Assembly (NCBI GenBank): GCA_007695045.1
Contig: REEP01000032.1
Span: 1-38,734 of the forward strand
DNA from: Rhodospirillales bacterium
GTDB lineage: Bacteria > Pseudomonadota > Alphaproteobacteria > Rhodospirillales > Defluviicoccaceae
Length of the DNA: 38,734 nt
Direction: 5' to 3'
Part shown: positions 35,089 to 38,734 of the stretch, in pieces
How the letters are laid out: the number at the start of each line of letters is the position of its first letter
Numbering within the stretch: position 1 is the first letter of the stretch
Notes under the pieces: generated by a model
Told to the model about the DNA's origin: nothing
The model's database searches: none
The model's input: the letters and a program-made list of their open reading frames with translations, nothing else
Position numbers and translations under genes: made by a program

Positions 35089-35652
35089 ATGGTTACGCTG
35101 ACGAAAATCTACACCCGCGGTGGGGATCAGGGTCAGACATCCCTGGGCGACGGCACCCGGGTGGCCAAACATGACCTGCGTGTGGCCGCCTACGGGACGG
35201 TGGATGAAGCCAATGGCGTCATCGGGCTGGCGCGGCTGCACACCGAAGGCGAGGCGGATGCCATGCTGGCGCGCATTCAGAACGATCTGTTCGATCTCGG
35301 CGCCGATCTGTGTACGCCGGACACCGGGCGCAAATCCGAGGGCGCGCTTCGCATCGTCGATGCCCAGGTGGAGCGGCTGGAGCGGGAGATTGACGCTCTG
35401 AACGGCGAGCTCGAGCCTCTCTCTTCGTTCATCCTGCCGGGCGGATCGGCGGCCTCCGCCTATCTGCATCTGGCCCGGACGGTGGCGCGCCGGGCGGAAC
35501 GCCTGGCAACGCGGCTCGGCGAGGTGGAGCCCGTCAATCCGGCGGCGATCCGCTACCTCAACCGGGTTTCCGACCACCTGTTCGTGCTGGCCCGCTCCCT
35601 GAACGACAAGGGCAAGGCGGACGTTCTGTGGGTCCCCGGCGGAAGCCGGTGA
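35089..35652 (+). CDS. pduO: Cob(I)alamin adenosyltransferase, PduO type
   Basis: Transfers adenosyl from ATP to cob(I)alamin to make adenosylcobalamin. All family motifs are visible in 187 aa: KIYTRGGDQGQTSLGDG (about residues 5-21, ATP binding), YGTVDEANGVIGLAR (about 34-48), RTVARRAERLATRL and YLNRVSDHLFVLAR (about 155-168). The start is probably the ATG at 35089, with AGGGGG five bases ahead; a GTG directly before it is possible. The product is the cofactor needed by ethylmalonyl-CoA mutase and methylmalonyl-CoA mutase, which explains its place beside the EMC genes. Confidence 0.94.
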   Translation: MVTLTKIYTRGGDQGQTSLGDGTRVAKHDLRVAAYGTVDEANGVIGLARLHTEGEADAMLARIQNDLFDLGADLCTPDTGRKSEGALRIVDAQVERLEREIDALNGELEPLSSFILPGGSAASAYLHLARTVARRAERLATRLGEVEPVNPAAIRYLNRVSDHLFVLARSLNDKGKADVLWVPGGSR

Positions 35653-35703
35653 CTCCGGCGAAACGGTGACCGGCGTGTCGCACCGGGAAGTGCCGGGGCA
35701 CCG

Positions 35704-36072
35704 TCAGCCCCCGACCTGAAGATGGTCCTGGCCGAGAGCCCGCGGGTATTCGTCTGCCAGGCTCGCAAGCGCGTCGGCGTAGCATCGCTCCAGCGCCGCA
35801 ATGATTTCCGCCTCACTGACCGCGACGACGCCGGCACCCCGCAAATCATCGGCCACCTTGGCCACTACGTGATCCGTACCCGGTCGCTCGAGGTTGAGCG
35901 CGACCAATGCCTTGGCGTAAGATGCGGCATCTTCGGGCGCGAGGCCCATGCGGTCCGCGGCCCACAGGCCAAGCAGTCGGTTGCGCCGTGCCTGCGCCTT
36001 GAAGCGCAGCTCTTCGCTCAGCTTGTAGCGCGCTTCGTGGCCGCGCTCCCGCTCACGCAAGGTGTCCGTCAT
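35704..36072 (-). CDS. F1Fo-ATPase inhibitor subunit zeta (DUF1476)
   Basis: Alphaproteobacterial zeta subunit, a small protein that binds F1 and blocks ATP hydrolysis by the ATP synthase, as shown in Paracoccus. The 122 aa begin with the inhibitory-type N-terminus LRERERGHEARYKLSEE (about residues 5-21), followed by RFKAQARRNRLLGLWAADRMGL (about 23-44) and a four-helix body ending ALERCYADALASL. It is slightly longer than the Paracoccus protein (about 104 aa). The ATG at 36072 is chosen on homology. It is convergent with pduO and divergent from the NRDE gene. Confidence 0.88.
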   Translation of the reverse strand: MTDTLRERERGHEARYKLSEELRFKAQARRNRLLGLWAADRMGLAPEDAASYAKALVALNLERPGTDHVVAKVADDLRGAGVVAVSEAEIIAALERCYADALASLADEYPRALGQDHLQVGG

Positions 36073-36181
36073 CGTGCTTTGCGATCCGTTAACCGCTATG
36101 CCCGTCAAGGGATTTAGGCCGGCGACGCGGACCCTGCAATGAGGCGCGGGCAGCCCCCCATCGGCCCGGGCGTCGGTGGCC

Positions 36182-36198
36182 GGGCACGTCCGGTGCCC
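36182..36198. repeat. Short hairpin in the leader of the NRDE gene
   Basis: GGGCAC-GTCCG-GTGCCC followed by TTT lies 24 bases upstream of the ATG at 36222. It could be a regulator site, or a terminator for a transcript entering from upstream. It is directly followed by the triplicated 12-mer. Confidence 0.4.
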
Positions 36199-36234
36199 TT
36201 TGCACCGTTATGTGCACTGTTATGTGTACCGTTG
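36199..36234 (+). repeat. Three 12-bp repeats over the start of the NRDE gene
   Basis: TTTGCACCGTTA, TGTGCACTGTTA and TGTGTACCGTTG are consecutive imperfect copies (differences at two or three positions). The second and third contribute the tandem start peptides MCTV-MCTVV, giving two possible ATG starts at 36210 and 36222. Confidence 0.6.
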
Positions 36235-37034
36235 TCTTCCTTCTGAGGCCGGGCCATCCCTGGCCGCTGCTGCTGGCGGCCAATCGGGATGAAATGGCGG
36301 ACCGCCCGTGGCTGCCGCCGGGGCGGCACTGGCCCGACCGTGCGGATGTGACCGCAGGCAAGGATGTCCTGGCCGGAGGGACTTGGTTCGGCCTCAACGA
36401 CGCCGGGGTGGTGGCGGGCGTGCTCAACCGCATCAACACCCTGGGCCCGGCGCCGGGCCTCAGGAGCCGGGGTGAATTGCCGCTGGAGGCCCTCGATCAT
36501 GCCGACGCGCGCAGCGCCGCCGAGGCGCTGGCCGCGCTCGACCCCGATGCCTACCGGCCGTTCAACCTGTTCGTCGCCGATGCGCGAGAAGCGTACTGGA
36601 TCCGCGCCACCCATGCCGAAGGCGGCGTTGCCGGTCACGGCCGGCTCGATGTCTTCCCGATCCCAGCGGGTTGTTCCATGCTCACGGCCTACGACCTCAA
36701 CGACACCGGTTCGCCCCGCATCGGCCGCCATCTGCCGCGTTTCCGGCACGCCGCGGTGCCGGACCCGGAACGGGACGACTGGTCCGGTTGGACCGCCCTC
36801 ATGGCCGACCAAAGCCACGATCCCGCGGTCGGCCCCGGCGGCGCCATGACGGTGGTCACGGAAACGGGCTTCGGCACCGTCAGCTCCACCCTTCTGGCCC
36901 TCCCGGGCGTGGGACGATGGGGCGTCAAGCCGGTGTGGCGGTTCGCCGCCGGCCGGCCTTCGGAAGCCCCCTATCGGCCGGTCTCGGGCGCGCGCGAAGC
37001 ACCGGGGCACTCGGCGCAACCGGCGCCATCATAA
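36222..37034 (+). CDS. NRDE-family protein (TANGO2-like)
   Basis: A 270-aa member of the NRDE/TANGO2 family, named for the AANRDE motif seen here in LLLAANRDEMADRP (about residues 13-26). Other family marks are the conserved second-residue cysteine in MCTVV, GGTWFGLNDAGVVAGVLNR (about 47-65) and the GTVSSTLLAL segment near 225. Bacterial members have no established reaction; TANGO2 in eukaryotes is linked to haem and lipid handling. The start is uncertain because a 12-bp repeat duplicates it: ATG at 36210 gives MCTVMCTVV, while ATG at 36222 gives the usual MCTVV. Neither has a clear ribosome site. Confidence 0.88.
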   Translation: MCTVVFLLRPGHPWPLLLAANRDEMADRPWLPPGRHWPDRADVTAGKDVLAGGTWFGLNDAGVVAGVLNRINTLGPAPGLRSRGELPLEALDHADARSAAEALAALDPDAYRPFNLFVADAREAYWIRATHAEGGVAGHGRLDVFPIPAGCSMLTAYDLNDTGSPRIGRHLPRFRHAAVPDPERDDWSGWTALMADQSHDPAVGPGGAMTVVTETGFGTVSSTLLALPGVGRWGVKPVWRFAAGRPSEAPYRPVSGAREAPGHSAQPAPS

Positions 37035-37090
37035 CGGTCGAAGCGGACGACGACGGCCGGATTCGGGCTCCCCTTTGGACCGGGCTCGCT

Positions 37091-37678
37091 TCACGCCGGT
37101 GGCGGCGCGTCAGCGTCGCTGAAATCATCCCGGGTGAACAGCGCGATCAGATCGATCCCTTCGGCGGCCAGGGCCTCCCGCGCGCCTTCAAGGCGATCGA
37201 TCACCACGATGGCATAGGCCACTTCGCCGCCGGCGGCGCGGACCGCGCGGGCCGCCTCCAGGGTGGAGCCACCGGTGGTGGTCACGTCCTCCAGCAGCAC
37301 CACCCGGGCGCCGGCATGAAAGTATCCCTCGATCAGGCTCCCGGTTCCGTGGGTCCGGGCTTCCTTTCGCACGAAGAAGCCGCGGAGCGGCATGTCCGGA
37401 TGGCTCCGGACACAGACGGCAGCAACGATCGGCACCGCGCCCAAGGCCATGCCGCCGATGAGGTCCGGTGGATCGGCCTTGAGGCGTTCCAGCATCGCAT
37501 CGCCGATGAGGCTGGCCGCTTCGGGGTCAAACAGCGGCCGCTTGACGTTGAAGTAATAGGAACTGGCGCCACCGGAGGACAACTTGACCGACCGGCCGGT
37601 GATGAGCGCCTGGTCCTTGAGGATGGCGCGGAGGCGCTCCCGGCGGGCGGCAGGATCGCTGTCGTGGTCAGCGGACAT
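37091..37678 (-). CDS. pyrE: Orotate phosphoribosyltransferase
   Basis: Adds PRPP-derived ribose-phosphate to orotate, giving OMP in pyrimidine synthesis. The 195 aa contain LITGRSVKLSSGGASSYYFNVKR (about residues 25-47), MALGAVPIVAAV (about 76-87), FFVRKEARTHGTGSLIEGYF (about 100-119), and the PRPP-binding VVLLEDVTTTGGSTLEAARAV (about 125-145). The ATG at 37678 starts the family-length protein; the frame is open 28 codons further. It lies 123 bp after mutM on the same strand. No uracil-responsive leader is evident. Confidence 0.94.
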   Translation of the reverse strand: MSADHDSDPAARRERLRAILKDQALITGRSVKLSSGGASSYYFNVKRPLFDPEAASLIGDAMLERLKADPPDLIGGMALGAVPIVAAVCVRSHPDMPLRGFFVRKEARTHGTGSLIEGYFHAGARVVLLEDVTTTGGSTLEAARAVRAAGGEVAYAIVVIDRLEGAREALAAEGIDLIALFTRDDFSDADAPPPA

Positions 37679-37801
37679 GATGCGTGTCTTGAAGAGTTGG
37701 CCGATCGGCGGCGTGGTGGTCGCCTCGGTGGCCTTGATAGACCTTACGGCCCCCGGCCGCAATCGGAACGCCTCTGGCCTCGTATCTGGTCGTCCACCTG
37801 C

Positions 37802-38599
37802 CTACGCTCCTTCTTTCTGGCAGCCGGGACAGAACCAAGTACTGCGGCCCGATACGGTGATCTTGTCCAACGGCTCGCCGCATCGCGGGCAGGTTTCCCC
37901 GGGACGCTTGTGGTGCAGGAGCCATGACCCTGGCAAGCGGTCGGGATCGGCTTGGCGCGCGATCGCCTCATCCAGAATGTCGTGCATGGCGCGGTACAGG
38001 CGGCCACATGTCTTCGCGTCGAGCTTGCGCGGTTCGGCGCGCGGATGGAGCCTGGCCCGGAACAGGATTTCATCGACATAGACATTGCCGAGGCCGGCGA
38101 TGAACGCTTGGTCCATCACGGCCGGTTTCACCGTGCCCCGTCGATCGGCCATGAGCTTGCAAAACCCGCTCTCGTCCAGGGCCGGATCCAGGGCGTCCGG
38201 GCCGAGCTCGTTGTCGGCGATGAACGCATCCGGATCGTCGACCAGGCCGATGGTGCCGAGGCGGCGCCGGCAGTCGTAGGCAAGCTGGTAGCCGTTGTCG
38301 AACCGGAGGAGCAGGCGCGTGTGATCGGGCCGCTTGTCGTCATCCCGGAAATACCGGAGCCGACCGGTCATCCCGAAATGCAGTCTGAGCCAGCCGTCGC
38401 CGCTCACGTGCACAAACAGATACTTGCCGTGACGGCGCGTCCGCTCGAGCGATTGGCCGCTTAGCCGCCGGGCGAGGGTGACCGGCGCCATTCCCTTCAA
38501 CTCCCGCTCGGCATCCACCTCCACCGTCTCGATCGGCTGATGCAGCGCGGTCGCATCCACGTAACGCTTGAAGGTCTCGACGTCGGGCAACTCGGGCAC
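37802..38599 (-). CDS. mutM: Formamidopyrimidine-DNA glycosylase family protein
   Basis: Base-excision repair bifunctional glycosylase/AP lyase for 8-oxoguanine and formamidopyrimidines (265 aa). The N-terminus MPELPDVETFKRYV exposes the catalytic Pro2 after Met removal and keeps Glu3. A conserved lysine sits in RRHGKYLFVH (about residues 55-64), the helix-two-turn-helix region is AFIAGLGNVYVDEILFRARLHP, and the C-terminal zinc finger is CPRCGEPLDKITVSGRSTWFCPGC. PELPDVE instead of PELPEVE and the slightly short length leave open a paralogue of Fpg with other substrate preference. pyrE lies downstream. Confidence 0.9.
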   Translation of the reverse strand: MPELPDVETFKRYVDATALHQPIETVEVDAERELKGMAPVTLARRLSGQSLERTRRHGKYLFVHVSGDGWLRLHFGMTGRLRYFRDDDKRPDHTRLLLRFDNGYQLAYDCRRRLGTIGLVDDPDAFIADNELGPDALDPALDESGFCKLMADRRGTVKPAVMDQAFIAGLGNVYVDEILFRARLHPRAEPRKLDAKTCGRLYRAMHDILDEAIARQADPDRLPGSWLLHHKRPGETCPRCGEPLDKITVSGRSTWFCPGCQKEGA

Positions 38600-38734
38600 G
38601 ACGGCAGGTCTCTGTTCTCTGGAAACGGTATCGTGGCACCATTCTCCAAACGCGCCGCCGGCCCAATCACATGGGTTAAGGTCGCAGCGGCGCCTCCGCC
38701 TCCACCGGCGCCGGAGTCTCCACCGGCTGCACCA
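38600..38734. other. Window end: upstream region of mutM with two unresolved partial frames
   Basis: On the plus strand a GTG at 38634 opens a frame to the window end with a very Pro/Ala-rich reading (VAAAPPPPPAPESPPAAP). On the minus strand a frame entering from the edge ends at TAA 38676-38678 and reads as a Pro/Glu-rich tail ending APLRP. Both are low-complexity and only one can be a gene; the sequence shown does not decide it. Confidence 0.3.

Overview
The window is GC-rich, densely coded chromosomal DNA from an alphaproteobacterium, probably of the Rhodospirillales type. This rests on an F1Fo-ATPase zeta inhibitor gene (DUF1476, an alphaproteobacterial family), a gyrA-coaD pair, the complete-looking core of the ethylmalonyl-CoA (EMC) pathway, and LPS heptose and lipid A genes. 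The genus cannot be fixed from the sequence. I see no rRNA, tRNA, insertion sequence, phage gene or CRISPR array. The window looks like core and lineage-specific chromosome, not an island.

Layout. 1-5221 (+): an Mrp-type Na+/H+ antiporter operon, mrpA (5' truncated) to mrpG, with start/stop overlaps at most joints. 5068-6105 (-): gluQRS, whose tail runs 154 bp into mrpG. 6128-11883: a polyphosphate locus, with a two-domain PPK2 translationally coupled to ppk1 on the minus strand and ppx divergent. 11935-15313 (-): coaD and gyrA. 15484-18330 (-): a secreted DsrE-like protein, then the tightly coupled trio pagL-like / 56-aa protein / ridA-like, then proline iminopeptidase. 18481-19245 (+): a secreted nuclease-fold protein that lacks key catalytic residues. 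19257-20880 (-): a two-gene ABC-2 exporter. 20919-23449 (-): two overlapping genes for paired, degenerate EAL-like proteins. 23663-24436 (+): a metallophosphatase. 24468-25764 (-): an SbtA-type bicarbonate transporter with a PII-like partner. 26063-26491 (-): a hemerythrin. 26727-28196 (+): hldE. 28381-28815 (+): an unknown small protein.

28834-35652 is the metabolic centrepiece. Ethylmalonyl-CoA mutase (minus) is divergent from crotonyl-CoA carboxylase/reductase (plus), followed by methylsuccinyl-CoA dehydrogenase, a small two-helix membrane protein and a PduO-type cobalamin adenosyltransferase that can supply the mutase cofactor. Together they convert crotonyl-CoA to mesaconyl-CoA for C2 assimilation. 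The carboxylase/reductase carries an in-frame C-terminal pair of CBS domains, which I regard as the most unusual feature here. 35704-38599 holds the zeta subunit, an NRDE protein, pyrE and mutM.

Possible cross-talk (inference): the SbtA/PII-like pair could supply bicarbonate for the reductive carboxylation by Ccr, Mrp could maintain the Na+ gradient that SbtA-type carriers use, and the CBS tail, the AMP-phosphorylating PPK2 and the zeta inhibitor are all plausible links to cellular energy state.
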